Notes: a model not told the origin generated them from the sequence alone. Counted from the stretch's first letter, positions 1-11,507 are shown. The stretch is 64,000 nucleotides of DNA from Magicicada septendecula (GCA_034769895.1 CM068373.1:283183879-283247878), one strand, 5' to 3'. Program-made: numbers and translations.

Positions 1-216
1 ATTTTCTAAAAATAGTTAATGTATTGCTCTTTATCAGTATAAGTAATGATTATTCAGAGAGCGAAGACAGTTCTCGGTTTAAAGTAGACCGTTTGTAATT
101 CTATTCGGAGTAGTCTCACAAATAACGTAAAAATGCAAGAACCAATTTTTACAAAACTGGGCACAAGTGTCCAAATTTTCATCTAACAGACCCTTTTACC
201 CAACATTCTTCTTCTT

Positions 217-759
217 CTATGGCGTCACAGTTTGAATTTGAACCTTAGCCTTTATAATCATCCGCCTCCATGGCGATTTTCCCCTGTCCTTGACAATGAA
301 TGTCCATCGTTTTATTTTAAGTATAGTATGAGCATCCCTTGCCACTGCGTCAATCCGGCGTTTCTTGGGTCTTCCGACAGGCCTTCTACCCTCGACTTGA
401 CTAAACAGAACCTTCCTAGGTATTCGGTTTCCTTCCATCCTAATGATATGTCCTGCCCATTGCAATCTATGCAGTCGGATTGTGATGGCCAGATCATTGT
501 CTTTATATAGCTTGTACAGCTCCTCATTGTGTCGCATTTTCCATATCTCATTGACTTGGATTGGTAAATATATTCTTCTCAAAATTCTCCTTTCAAAAGG
601 ATTGAATATGTTAGCGGCATGTTTGTTCAGAGTCCAAGTCTCGCTGCTATATGTTATCACCGGTCTAATCATAACTTTATATGTGACCTTGGACTGATGG
701 TGGATATTCCTTATCTTGAATATACATGCACATGTACAATGTACATGTCCACGAACCAT
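217..759 (-). pseudogene. LINE reverse transcriptase, C-terminal fragment
   Basis: A 180-codon open frame encodes the end of a non-LTR retrotransposon ORF2 polyprotein. Visible family marks are an SETWTL block near residue 40, LQWAGHIIRM in the middle, and the basic stretch GRRPVGRPKKRR followed by an IDAVARDA helix. These lie after the polymerase palm in many arthropod LINEs, so the fragment covers only the thumb and C-terminal region; the catalytic palm and endonuclease are absent. No intact start is expected because this is a 5'-truncated copy. The LINE subfamily cannot be fixed from this part alone. Confidence 0.85.
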
Positions 760-859
760 ATGCTCTATTTGCGGCCTGTATCTTTTTCCTTATTTCATTT
801 ATTTATTCATTGTCTTCTGCCATCCAACATCACAAATATTTGAACTGATTAACTATTTC

Positions 860-1340
860 CAGGTTTAGTGGTTCGATTTCAGTTTTACACAACATTGACC
901 CCCAAAAATCAAGAGCGAAAGAACAAAACTTAAAAAAGACACACACACACACAAATTCATGTGCTTGGTCAAAAAAACGAGAATTTTTTTAAATCTAAAA
1001 ATAATGTTCAATTTTTTCATATTTAGAAATTTTGGGGCAAAATGGATCAATATTTACATTAAGTATCAAAAATCTACATTCTGTATGGATTTAAAAAAAA
1101 ATTACTAAAAAATCTAAATAACGGTTTCTCTTTAAAAATTTTAAAATTTTCAGTCCAATGAAAGCCTTGAAAATTGGTAAAGAAGTATAACAATCCGTTG
1201 TAGATATTAGATTAAAGAGTATTTAACTAAAATCAGAATATAGTGTTTACTCTGAAAATTGTTTAACTTTAGGTACAACAAGCTTTAAAAATGAACTCTA
1301 AATATTAAGGGTATCGTAAACGTCTATACGTTTACAGAAG
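860..1340. other. AT-rich stretch with no gene seen
   Basis: AT-rich sequence with a short (AC)n run near 941-953. No frame of recognisable protein and no clear repeat structure was seen. Confidence 0.5.
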
Positions 1341-1745
1341 TGAAACAGAACAAATTATTAATAAAGGAGGCGTGCGACAAGACTGTGTTCTGCCATTGTG
1401 CACATTTCCCCCACTTTGTTGTGGTCTCACTTATAATGTGGATTACGATTTTGATAACAATTTGACTACGTTTCAGACAACATGTGACGCAATTCGTCGA
1501 ACGCTGTCAAGTAAAACAAGGAAAGAGACTCGACTAAAATTTTCTAAGGTAATAGCTGTCCCTGTGTTATTGTATAGTACCGAAACTTGAGTTTCTGCGA
1601 AAATACATCTAAATAGAATACAGGCATTGGAAATGAGATTTTTGCAATCTGTTAAAGTCTGCAAAAGAAGGGATAGACTCTACAATAAATTCATTCGTAA
1701 AGAGTTGAAACTTTGATGTGTGCTGCGAAGTCTCCGAGATTGGGG
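1341..1745 (+). pseudogene. LINE reverse transcriptase fragment
   Basis: The plus strand reads through pieces of a non-LTR RT. There is a degenerate GVRQDCVLP motif, normally GVRQGC, then TRKETRLKFSKVIAVPVLLY followed by STET, and after a stop a segment like RRDRLYNKFIRKELK. The last two are the thumb landmarks found before the GH and GRP blocks of LINE ORF2. Stops and internal deletions make it a pseudogene. About 120 bp at its left end (1341-1470) recur inverted at 2414-2533. Confidence 0.75.
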
Positions 1746-2069
1746 CCAAATTTCTCCGAGATTGTCTAAAACCAGCTATGACTGTTACCCGTATATTTCG
1801 TCGGTTTCTTAGTGTTATAATAGGGGGCGCAAGAGGTGAAAGGCAGATACGCTGATTTTATAGAATCTCTTACCCTTTGTTTTATTGTTTGCTTGTGCTA
1901 TACGCTTCCTACTTTCAATTCACGAATGTTTTTCAAATGTTTTACTTTCAGAAGGTCTCTTCTATCAGTGACAAGGCGAATCGCCTGTTCCGGTCTTAAA
2001 TGAATATATACGAGTACATTTAAACCATCTGCTGGGCTTTTTGGCCGTGGTTCATGGTTTTCATTAAAA

Positions 2070-2110
2070 CCAAACGTTTAAGCAGCACTACTGGCTGCCA
2101 TCTTCAGTGG
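2070..2110 (-). ncRNA. Hammerhead-like motif, mutated
   Basis: On the minus strand CCA, CTGAAGA, a T, a hairpin (GGCAGC with GCTGCT), TAAACGTT and TGG follow in order. Stem I would be CCA with TGG. GAAA has become TAAA, so this copy is probably inactive. Confidence 0.4.
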
Positions 2111-2202
2111 ATGTATTTGAGTGAAACCTAACCCGGGGTGTCGTACGTTAGACACACAGTACTGTGGTGAAGGCTAATTATGTCTCGCGATGCTACCTGT
2201 AC

Positions 2203-2254
2203 TTATAAATTCATTAAGTCACACGTACAGGTAAAAATTGCACCAACAGCCAAT
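2203..2254 (-). promoter_or_regulatory. CCAAT and TATA pair of a PLE
   Basis: On the minus strand an ATTGG (2250-2254) is followed after 40 bp by TTTATAA (2203-2209). The hammerhead-like motif lies about 93 bp further downstream. The same 40-bp gap recurs in four other copies in the window. Confidence 0.5.
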
Positions 2255-2402
2255 CAAAAGAAAGAAGGTGTATGAGAGGCTCGCATTGCGCCCTGCCATA
2301 AAGTACTTAAACAAATGCTTTCGCCAGATTGCAGCATGCTTCACAATCAAGACGGGCTCCATATGAAGGCGAGGGAAGTACGCACTCACCGACGACAAGA
2401 GC

Positions 2403-2533
2403 TTCGTAGTCAAATTGTTATCAAAATCGTAATCCACATTATAAGTGAGGCCACAACAAAGTGGGGGAAATGTGCACATTGGTAGAACACAATCTTGTCG
2501 CACTCCTCCTTTATTAATAATTTGTTCTGTTTC
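2403..2533 (-). repeat. Inverted copy of the LINE piece at 1341-1470
   Basis: The reverse complement of this segment matches 1341-1470 with few differences, including the MRQDCVLP and NVDYDFDNNLTT peptides. It is fused to PLE sequence at about 2405. Confidence 0.85.
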
Positions 2534-2734
2534 CCTTGTACCTGTAGATGTTTAGGATTCCCTTAAGTATCAAACTTTTTACATATTGCGCGTGAGGTGC
2601 TTTACGTTTTAGGAATGGATCTGTCGTTTGAATTTGTGCGGTCGGGGTAAGTGTTTAAAGTTACGGTCGAACTGGACATAGTTGTGCTGCTGACGGAGAC
2701 GCCTTTCGGTTCAGTCACATTTGCGGGAAAATAT

Positions 2735-3093
2735 TGCTACGTTCGCTAAGATGAGAGACAATTACGTAACGCTCTTAAGGCTGGCGTTCTACACGTTTCT
2801 CGCCTAGGTTTCCAGGGTTTCCGGGCTTTGACCTAGTCTCCAGGTTGTTCTACTACCTATAACTACGCAAATTATGCTCGCCGTGCCGCCCGGAAAATGG
2901 TAGATTATTCTGGAACCTCTGGGGCTGTCATATGTATGCGTCAGCGGCCGGCTTTGCAATTCAGTTTAGACCTGGCAATATTCAGTGCGGATCGAAGTTA
3001 CTGAGGCGGGAAGTGATCGCTGTGTTAATTTGTGCGGAACTATAATAACTTGACACATTTCTTGTTGTATGTTGGACAAATATCTGTCCGGCT
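2735..3093 (+). repeat. Partial LTR, family I, at the 5' side of the Gypsy element
   Basis: This segment aligns along its length with the LTRs at 49680-50229 and 50755-51238; for example TCAGTGCGGATCGAAG resembles CCAGTGCGGTTCGAAG in the latter. It ends soon after the GGACAAATATCTG block, short of the usual LTR end. The copy at 5761-6342 looks more like the LTR at 31248 than like this one, so the two ends of the element may come from different subfamilies. Confidence 0.6.
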
Positions 3094-5748
3094 GTGTACC
3101 ACAAGTTTTTGAAAATTGTGAGTAAATTAAATCAATTTCTCCATTATAATGTCTCCTTTACAGGCCTTGACACCGCTAATTATTATTCAGGATTGCAATT
3201 TGAGGCCGCCAAATCAGCGTCTGGTTGGACAAGTCATAAAGTGCACGCGCTAAAAGATCGCGACGGCACAGACGATGAGGAAGAAGAATAAGGAACAGAA
3301 ACTCGACGGTCGGTACCACAGAATAAAATAGGAAAGGATGGAAGACCGAAGTGTTATAGATGTGGGAAACCTGGACTTCTACAATGAGGTTGTCGGATTA
3401 GAATTCAGCAGCAGGAAACGAGCAGTAGTCGGTACAACTGGGCGTGTGCTGACTAACTGGAGGAACGAAGCCCCTAGACAATACGCAATTTCTACAATTC
3501 AGAAAAACAGCGGGTGCTTGGTGGTTACCGGATTCGTTCAAGAAAAGCCAACCTCGATTACAGTTGACACAGGCGCAACAGTTTCCAGTGCGGCCCGACG
3601 TGGTGAAAGATCTCAAACCAATCTGGTGCTCTTGCAGCTTGCGAACAGCTACTGGACGGCCTGTAAAAGTGTTTGGAATAGTGGAGATACACCTACGCCT
3701 CGGTCGACTTGAATTTAATCATCAAGTACTTGTTGCAGACATTGTGGATTATGCAATTCTTGGTGTGGACGTTATGAACGCATACGGATTTATAGTCGAC
3801 TTCAAAAAAAATGCCTTGAGAATCGGAGGAGAAGAGATAATGCTCTCCACAATGACTACAACAGAAAAATCGATGGCTGTCATAAACCAAGTGACCGTAA
3901 CTGTTCCGCCAAACTCCGAAAAGATCATCGTGGTTACAACCGAAGTAGATACTAGGGGTGCTCTATATTCGAACCCCAGGTAGTCAGCACACCGGGCATA
4001 CTAATTGCTAGACGTTTAGTAAAACCTGATGAAACCGGATATATACCTATTAGAGTGGCGAATAATTTGGATCAAGCTGTCACTTTACGAAACAATACGC
4101 CCTTAGGCAAATTGATTGACTCCTGTGGCCTGGAGAGCCGGAATGACGGAACGAAGGCCCAGTGCTTCGGATACTTCCAAATTACCAGAGAAACTGAAGA
4201 AATTATTGAACAGATCTTCTAACGACCTCTCAAGGGGTGAGGTAAAAGAACTCAGACATTTTTTACATGAATTCAAAGATTGTTCTGCAGTTCGGGGACA
4301 ATCATTTGGAAGAACCTTTCTTCTACAACATCCAATAAATACCGGGGACACAACACCGATACGCAACCTTCTCGATGGCGTCCATTATCTAAGCAAGAGG
4401 AAATGTCAAAGGACATGTTCACAGAGGGAGTAATCAAGCCTTCGTCAATTGCTTGGTCTCCTCCGGTAGTGCTGGTAGCGATGAAGGATGGTGGATTGCG
4501 TTTCTGCATAGACTACCGGAGGTTAAATGACGTTACAAAGAAAGACTGTTATCCATTACCTACCGTTGACGATACTCTCGACACGCTGTCTGGAGCACAG
4601 TGGTTTTCCACATTGGACCTAAAGAGTGGATATTGGCAAGTGGGTCTTTATCAAGGAGACAAAGAAAAGACAGCTTTCTCGACCCCAAGTGGCTTATTCC
4701 AATTTGACGTCATGCCATTTGGACTCTGTAATGCACCGGCAACATTTGAAAGATTGATGGACCTTCTAGTCCGATGCCTGACGTGGAAAACTTGCTTTGT
4801 TTATTTAGACGATGTCATAGTGATTGGGAAGACTTTCAAAGACCATTTGGATAGCATTAATGAGGTTCTAACTAGAATTCACGGTACCCAACTGAAGCTG
4901 AGCCCGAAGAAGTGTTCTCTATTCTAGAAGGAAGTATAGTATCTGGGCCATCTGGTTTCGGCAGCGGGTGTTAGCATGGATCCTAGTAAAGTAGACACCG
5001 TAAGAGACTGGCTAGTGCCGAAGAGTAAACACGAAGTTCGGAGTTTCCTGGGGTTATGCTCATATTACAGACGTTTTGTGAAAGGCTTCGCTACTATTGC
5101 TAAACCACTACATGAGCTAAAGGAAAATAAACGAAACTTCTAGTGGCCGAGAGAGTGTGACCAAGCATTTACGATTTTAAATATTGCATTATGTTCGCTG
5201 CCAATTCTTGCTTTTCCAGTTTCCGAAGGGAAGTACATCGTAGACGCAGACGCAAGCAATACTGGTCTAGGAGCAGTTTTGTCTCAAGTGCAGAACGGTG
5301 AAGAACGAGAAATTATTGTGTTACAAGGAGAGAGTTGTTGGCAACTGTCAGAGCTTTGGAGCACTTCCATAAATACCTCTATGGGAGAGAGTTTTCACAG
5401 AATTATTCCTCGCAATTGGAAAACCAACTGCGAGAAATGAATCGCTTCGTAAGAGGTCGGCTGAAGATTGCCAGTGATAAAACGAAAACTCGGTATGACA
5501 TTCGCAGAAATAGTGTGTGGGTTTCCAAGAAGGAGATCAGGTCTGGTTGTTCAACGAAAAGCGCCGTCGTGGTCGGTCACCTAAGCTTCAGTCTAACTGG
5601 GAAGGACCCTACACTGTATAAAAAAGAATCAACGATGTTGTCTATCTGATTCAACAGGAAGGACAACGGAAGATCAAGGTCGTCCACCTAGATCGCCTGG
5701 CCAAATATTACTTCAGAGACGGTTTGCCAGTTCGGGACGACAGGCTTA
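3094..5748 (+). pseudogene. Ty3/Gypsy-type gag-pol remnant, integrase core deleted
   Basis: Remains of an LTR retrotransposon polyprotein in domain order. At about 3350 is a damaged zinc knuckle (CYRCGKPG, next residue L where H is usual), the only recognisable part of gag. An aspartic protease follows with active site VDTGAT (Asp at 3566) and the flap-end ILGVDVMNAYG. The reverse transcriptase has LPEKLKKLL and FCIDYRRLN, the FSTLDLKSGYWQ block and the catalytic YLDDV (4802-4816). RNase H begins with VDADASNTGLGAVLS (about 5239). At about 5395 the sequence jumps from the RNase H segment KYLYGREF to the integrase C-terminal region (KTRYDIRRNS, then HLDRLAKYY in another frame), so the zinc and DDE core of integrase are missing. 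In-frame stops (4925, 5142) and several frame changes are present. No env-like ORF is seen. The element is non-autonomous and old. Confidence 0.88.
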
Positions 5749-5760
5749 AGAGGGACGCAG

Positions 5761-6342
5761 TGTTACGTAATGCAGAAAAAGTGTTCGCCTTTACGGAACG
5801 TTCTGGTACATTGGAGAACGATCCCGCAGCTGTAATGCATACGTGATACTTGACATGTGAGGCAGTATTACGTAATGCGGCACGTATCGTACTTTCGATG
5901 TTGTCGTTCTGGAAGCATCTCAATTAGCCCAAAGGTGCTTATTTCTGCGAAGGTCGCGCTGAAGTGTCCTCTAGAATTTTCGATGGCTTGCTAAAGACGC
6001 ATGTTATGGAACACAGTAGAATATAAATAGCCCATACCTGCTGCTTAGATTTGAGTTATTGTCGGGCGATTACAAGCGATGTTACTGTGCGGCGCTCAAG
6101 TGGATATTAGTGAAGTGCTGTGTTTTATAATCGGGTGGTATATTGTAATACAATAGTGTTTTAATATTTGTTGACGTTTTATTGCATGTGAACAATTTTT
6201 ATTTTATTTATTGTAAGTGACAGTGTTGTTAATTACGAACTGTTTAACTATGAAAATTAAAGCTGGTGATTAGTGACTTAATTGGTGTCTTGTATTTTGT
6301 TTTCCACTGTACCATACGACGATCAAGTAGATCGTCGTAACA
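5761..6342 (+). repeat. 3' LTR, family I
   Basis: Starts TGTTACGTAATGC directly after the pol tail and the purine-rich AAGAGGGACGCAG, and ends CGTCGTAACA. A TATAAATAG box lies near 6013 and AATTAAAGCTGGTGATTAG near the 3' end, both shared with the other family I LTRs. The 5' edge TTACGTAATGC is repeated at about 5873, so roughly 110 bp has been inserted or duplicated. The right flank is ATAT. Confidence 0.8.
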
Positions 6343-6371
6343 ATATATTCAAACACTTTTTGCTACAGTCC

Positions 6372-7300
6372 GTTTCTTGATGTATAAAATATATTTAGTA
6401 TTTATAAAGACTTTACCTCAAGATATTTCTTCTTATTTGGTACATGTTTCGGGAAGCCTTGTGTCCCCGTCTTCAACCTTCCTGATTTTGAGCCTTGTGA
6501 AGTTTGGGTGTGTTGGTTGGCTTCCGTTGTGGTTTCCTGTTGACTTCTGGTTCTTTCAATTGGTATTATTGTGTGTGATTGTGGTGTCTATATTAGTATT
6601 TTGTGTATTTTCTATGTTGAGTGCTTTGAAAATTGTGTCGTGCATTGTATTAATTTGTATTTTTTCAGGTATTAGTTTGTTTTGTGTTTTATGTTTATAA
6701 GTTTGCAAATTTTCCCAAATGTTCAATATGGTGCCTTTGTGTGGTATGTGTTTTATTAGTGGCTTGTTGATTTTGTCTGGGAATTAATGTCCAGTTGTAA
6801 ATGCATGTGTTAGATTTATTATAAATTAGATTTATATATTTCTCGTTTTTTGTATGCGTTAAGGTGTTCAAAATAACGTTTTTCAGCTGTTTTTTGTTTG
6901 TCCTATGTAACATTTATTGCAATCTTGGCATTCGATTTTGTATATACGATTCGTTGTTGTATTATCTTTGTTGTGTGGATTATTTAGTTTTTGTAAATTA
7001 TTTTTATTAATTTTGTATGCTATTTTCATGTATGCGTTTTTTAATATATTTGTTAGTTTTGTCATTTTATTATTCATGTAGCCTATGTGAATGTGGTCCA
7101 TTTTTTATTGATGTTATTATTTATGTGTTGTTCATTTTTATTAATTCTTAATTGTTCAGTTTTTATTTTATATTTGATTTTAATTTGTATTTTGTTTACC
7201 GTATTTTTATTGTATCCATTTTCATAAGCTATTTGGTATATTATATTTCTTTCTTTGTCTGTTTCTTGTTTGTTTAGGGGTATTTTGTACATTCTGTTAA
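6372..7300 (-). mobile_element. Penelope-like element remnant with GIY-YIG endonuclease
   Basis: The minus strand encodes the end of a PLE polyprotein in broken frames. The linker after the RT (KQETDKERNIIYQIAYENGY, 7083-7292) ends with KKWTTFT. A frame change then leads to IYKIECQDCNKCYIGQTKNS, the GIY-YIG endonuclease start with its YIG (6883-7101). Its tail follows to about 6700, again shifted. PLE endonucleases of this kind carry a CX2-5C pair before YIGQT, as here. Downstream on the same strand, at 6439-6478, lies a hammerhead-like motif. The RT palm is missing, so this is a 5'-truncated copy. It belongs to a different PLE lineage from the copies at 42 and 57 kb. Confidence 0.82.
6439..6478 (-). 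ncRNA. Hammerhead-like motif in a PLE 3' region
   Basis: On the minus strand TTGAAGA, a GGGG to CCC hairpin, and GAAACATGTACC follow in order. ACATGT would be a self-complementary stem III. The first core base is T where C is expected, so this copy may be inactive. It lies downstream of the GIY-YIG ORF. Confidence 0.4.
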
Positions 7301-8130
7301 GAACCCCATTCTGTTACCTAACCATTCTGACCACCCACCACAACATAAAATGGCAGAAATCTATTCACTTTTTAACAGAAAAAGATTTAGCTGCATTCTG
7401 ATTCATTTTTAATTAGAAGGCGTTCGGATTAGCTGCGCTTGTGTGTGTGTGTGTGTGTGTTTGTAAGGGTCTCATAATCCCTCAGGTGCCATGCGACTTG
7501 AAACGTCGTATAACTTAAACCTCATTCTTCTCTCTGTACAGTCGACAAAAAATTTCTGATTATACTTTCCATCTACTTTATCATTGTCTATTCTACTCTA
7601 CTTTACTTGATAAAAACGTATAGTAATTACAAAATTTATTTTTCTCCTACGTTAACTGTAAGGGCTGTCCTTATGCTGGTTGCTTACAAAATTAGACAAT
7701 AGTTTAAAGGAACACACTTTCCTCTTTGCCGGACTGAATCAGACAACCTTATTTCCATAAAAAAACTAGAGTACAGAATAAAAAGTCTGTTTAGTGTGCG
7801 TGGTAAAAATAATTAAGTTTGTTTTTAGACTCAAGCGTACAGCGAAATTTATACTTACAATAACTTAAGGCTCTAGTAAATTGCCTTAAGTAAAAATTCA
7901 ATTAAGCAAAAGACTTTTCTAGTTTGTAAATTGTTTTTTCTTTTACTTTCTCTTGTACCTTCCAGTGATTTATACTCTGTAGTTGTAAACAAAGTAAAGT
8001 GAGACAGTGGATAGTTAGGCCTTTGTATGTTAATGTGATTATACGCGTAAAAGACGCCAACTGGGTTTCGAAAAAACTGTTTTCTTCTTGCTGTGTAAAA
8101 GTTTTAATCGCTTTTTGATGACGTAGATTA
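7301..8130. other. Non-coding stretch, nothing recognised
   Basis: AT-rich sequence with a short (TG)n run at about 7440-7462. No protein similarity or clear repeat was recognised. Confidence 0.5.
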
Positions 8131-8135
8131 CAATG

Positions 8136-8200
8136 TCTTCTTCTTCTTCTTCTTCTTCTTCTTCTTCTTCTTCTTCTTCTTCTTCTTCTTCTTCTTCTTT
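8136..8200. repeat. (CTT)n microsatellite, tail of a LINE
   Basis: About 21 CTT units. It sits at the 3' end of the minus-strand LINE and is best read as its (GAA)n tail. Confidence 0.8.
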
Positions 8201-8373
8201 GTCTATATCACTACAAGGATTAAGTCCTAGTTGGCCCGCTCCTTACCCACAACTGATTCCTGCTGTAATTGATTTCTGATGTTCATCATCCACAGCAAGG
8301 ATAAAACCAAAAATTGTTTATTCCCGTCCCAAGCTGATAAGACTAGAGCTGGTCACCCCAACGCTTCTTCGGA

Positions 8374-8381
8374 CGCTCCAC
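8374..8381. repeat. 8-bp target site duplication, left
   Basis: CGCTCCAC here and at 18031-18038 flank the transposon exactly. Removing one copy plus the element restores a continuous LINE sequence. Confidence 0.9.
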
Positions 8382-8480
8382 CATAGAGGTATTACAATAG
8401 AGGTGGAGAGTACGGTTCTGAATCGTCCACGCAAAAGAGAGAGACCGAGAATAACGGACCCTCACCTTTCCTTTTCTCTC

Positions 8481-8491
8481 GACGCATGCGC
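8481..8491 (+). repeat. 11-bp subterminal inverted repeat, left
   Basis: GACGCATGCGC, whose reverse complement is at 17914-17924. It is 99 bp inside the left end. Confidence 0.75.
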
Positions 8492-8589
8492 ACTGTGCGT
8501 TTATTTGAAAATGTATTACGAGCGCTGGGTATCTTCCCGTGTACAACAACGTGTCAGAGAATAAGAAGGTTTATTTCTTATACATTTTG

Positions 8590-9958
8590 ACGCGTAGAAT
8601 ACATATTCAGTAATATTTATAATTAATAAAAGGTAGAAAATTTGAAAAAGCAGTTGAATTTGTTCTGAATTATTTCGAAACATTTATTTTTATCCGTTGA
8701 AAAATTGTTTTTCTGACTGATTTTTATTTCACATTATTATTAGACTTTATGATTGATTATTTGTAGACTTTGAAACTTGAGAATGTATTACAAAATATCA
8801 TTTTAAATTAAAGCTGTAGAATTTTTATTCTGAATTTGTATGAAAATCAATTCATGACTTACCTTGGTCAGGGATAAGAATATAAAATAATAAGGTTTTT
8901 TAATATAATCTTCGTACTTTTATAGGTATTTGAAATTTGTGTACTTGGTAAGGATTTCATCAAGGCTGAACTAGCATTACAAAGTTTCAAAAATTTTATC
9001 GCGAATTTGAATTAAGCTATCTAATATTTTAAAATCCATTCTGTTATAAATACATGTTCTGTATCTTAGAATACGTGAAAATGAATAGGTCAAAAAATAT
9101 CTTGATGTACCTAGAATATATTTTCAAATTACTATCAAATAATCTAGAAATCCTATTTTTTGTAAGTACACATAAGTTTTTTGTACACATTTACAAAATA
9201 TCATTTACAGAATTCCTATTTTTTGTAAGTACACATAAGTTTTTTGTACACATTTACAAAAATATCTTGATTTACCTAGAATATATTTTCAAATTGCTAT
9301 CAAATAATCTAGAATTCCTATTTTTTGTAAGTACACATAATTTTGCTGTACCCTTTTCATTCAAAAAATATATTTTTTAAGAACTGAAGTTTGGGATTAT
9401 TTCTTCAAGAAGTGAACAAATTTTTTACGAAATTAATTCTCTATCAAAGTAATATAATTAAACAATTGTTATATTTCTGAAGAATATGTTGCACTGATTT
9501 TTAAATAATCTTTCTTAAAAAAAAATAAATAAATTTTACAAAGTAAGTGATACAAAAAACAAAATCTTTCGTTTAATATAATCAGTTCATTGTCATAAAA
9601 ACTATTGCAAGGGAAACAGTGCTTGGCAGTATATTAGGCAGGCTTTTCAATAGCAAGAGACAATTTGGTAAGGGAATGATTATGATTAAGGATAACAATT
9701 GGTATTGTTGATAATAACAACATTCACAAGTATATAAACAAATAATTTTACTAATACAAAACTGCAATACACAGATTACAAACACACATTCATAAACTGA
9801 ATATTTATGATTAACTCACTTAATTAATGAGTGGTATGAATAACTCAGCTTAGTAACGGGCCGTAACATTGCGTACGCATCGCTCACTCCACCCCTTTTT
9901 TGAAGCAAGCCTGTGCAAGTTAATAAGGTGTCCGTTAGCTATTGTTAAATGGAACATT
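8590..9958. repeat. AT-rich P-element interior with tandem repeats
   Basis: No gene seen. A tandem repeat of about 165 bp occupies 9094-9345. The block from CTTGATGTACCTAGAATATA (9101) recurs at 9266, and TTTTTTGTAAGTACACATAA occurs three times between 9155 and 9345. The remainder is AT-rich single-copy-like sequence. Confidence 0.6.
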
Positions 9959-11507
9959 TGTAACGTTTCGCATAACGTAACAATTCGGGAACCTGGTTAA
10001 TTGGCTCAGGTCAATTAAACAGGCTGCCATAATCTTTACAAAATCATCAATACCTAATAAGTACACAAATGTTAAATAGGCTCCCGTGAATTGAGGAGTA
10101 TTGACAAGGGATTTGGTAGATATATTCACTCACCTTTTTGATAACCATAACATCTCTTTATTATATTTTCTTGAATAATACTTTAAATATGATTGTTATT
10201 TTGTTTGATTACATTAAACACATAAATTACTCAAAAGTTGTGCATCGAATGCTCTTACGTCTTTTAACATGTTACTCTAGTGATCAAAATAAAATTATAT
10301 GTTTATTAACTACATCAAATACCTCGGATCCGGGTTTTAACTTAAGAATGCTCTACAATAAGTCAACATTATGCAAACTATTTGAATACTAGTTTGCTCA
10401 AATTTCGAATTACCTTTTACCTTTAACTATTATCAGATTACTATTTCATTATTGTAATTACAGACACTACTATGTTAACATTTACATTATTAGAATAAGT
10501 CTTTGCAAAAATATACTGCTTTTGTTGCCATTGTTAAAAATATAATGGTTTGGTTTCACCTTGATACAATGGGATCAGCGGCAGGTTCTCTTGTTGTTAC
10601 TCTTCAGTTGCGTTTCCTAGAAGTTCTACGATGTCGTTCGGGTGTCTCCATTTATTTTGTAGATTCTTAGTTGCGAACATGACGAAAGGATGCTGTTACC
10701 TGAAGCTCGTGAATTTGTCGTTGTTACTTCACTCCTGATGTACGGTGTTCACTCTTTTACACTTTACATTTTGCTTTTAACTGCACTAATGTTACTCTAT
10801 AATGTTTGGATAGAACATACCTTACAACTTAAACATTTCGTTTCCTTTTTTAAAAGATGTGTCGGCTAAGTTAGTTACTTTTAGTTATTTCACTACAGTT
10901 CAACTACATAACTCGTTTTACTTTCACCACATTTCAATTACTTGTGGAGTCTGTCACCATGAAATATTACGTTCAGTTACATCGCCATTAATTTTTATAT
11001 TTACACTTTATTTTACGACACATGGTAAAGCTGTTACCTTGTCGCTGATTCTCGCTCGACTGGGTTTGGTTTTGCGGCGGTTAGTAGGGAGAGGGATTTG
11101 TTCGCGCGGAGAGAGAAAAATAGTTCGTACTTTATTATTATTATTAAACTAATTAACTACTATTAATAATACTACATTTTCTTTATTGAGTTAGGTATTT
11201 TTTTATTGTTCTTATTACGTCTTCTTATTTAATTATCACAATTATTAATTTTCGCTTCAATACAGAGTAATTTTCATGTCAGTACTAGATTTTTACCAGT
11301 TGATACAGGCATATAAGTACACAGGGAAGGGGTAAATATTAAGGGGTGTTATCGCAATTTTATTATAGAATTCTTTTAGGTTTTAAAACTATTTATTTTG
11401 GGTATTATGGCGGGGTTACATTATCATTTTCTTTAGGGGTTTAGTTCTGTTTTAATGTGAGATTTTAAATTTTTTATTTCATTTTTTCCTCTTTTAAAAT
11501 CGTCACA
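9959..11507 (+). repeat. LTR-like repeat, family II, copy 1
   Basis: Begins TGTAACGT and ends TCGTCACA. A second copy of nearly the same length (43456-44998) shares both termini, an early GGGAACC block, the internal landmark ATACCTCGGATCCG and GTTT a few bases later, and comparable spacing throughout. TG...CA ends and 1.5-kb length suggest a solo LTR, but I found no flanking coding region or primer binding site. Its orientation is not settled, and clear target duplications are not visible here. Confidence 0.5.

Larger units (their letters stand above)
2015..2420 (-). mobile_element. Penelope-like element remnant, 3' part
   Basis: This block is closely similar to 56930-57270. On the minus strand it carries the end of a PLE endonuclease ORF (SSVSAYFPRLHME, about 2340-2400). 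Next come a CCAAT box, a TATA box, and at 2070-2110 a hammerhead-like motif. The 5' end of the PLE is lost and is joined in frame to an inverted LINE fragment at 2403-2533. The ORF tail alone would not identify a PLE; the match to the fuller copy at 57 kb does. Confidence 0.7.
8131..8381 (-). pseudogene. LINE 3' end, part of a copy split by the P-like element
   Basis: The minus strand reads RPKKRWGDQL then a stop, the usual end of a LINE ORF2. A short 3' UTR follows and a (GAA)n tail (8136-8200). The other half of the same LINE lies at 18031-18690, on the far side of the transposon. A related, uninterrupted LINE end lies at 54690-54840. Confidence 0.8.

Noticed and set aside
6377-6700. Hydrophobic 107-codon frame resembling a membrane protein
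   Set aside because: It is a T-rich reverse reading of the PLE 3' region; hydrophobicity follows from base composition.
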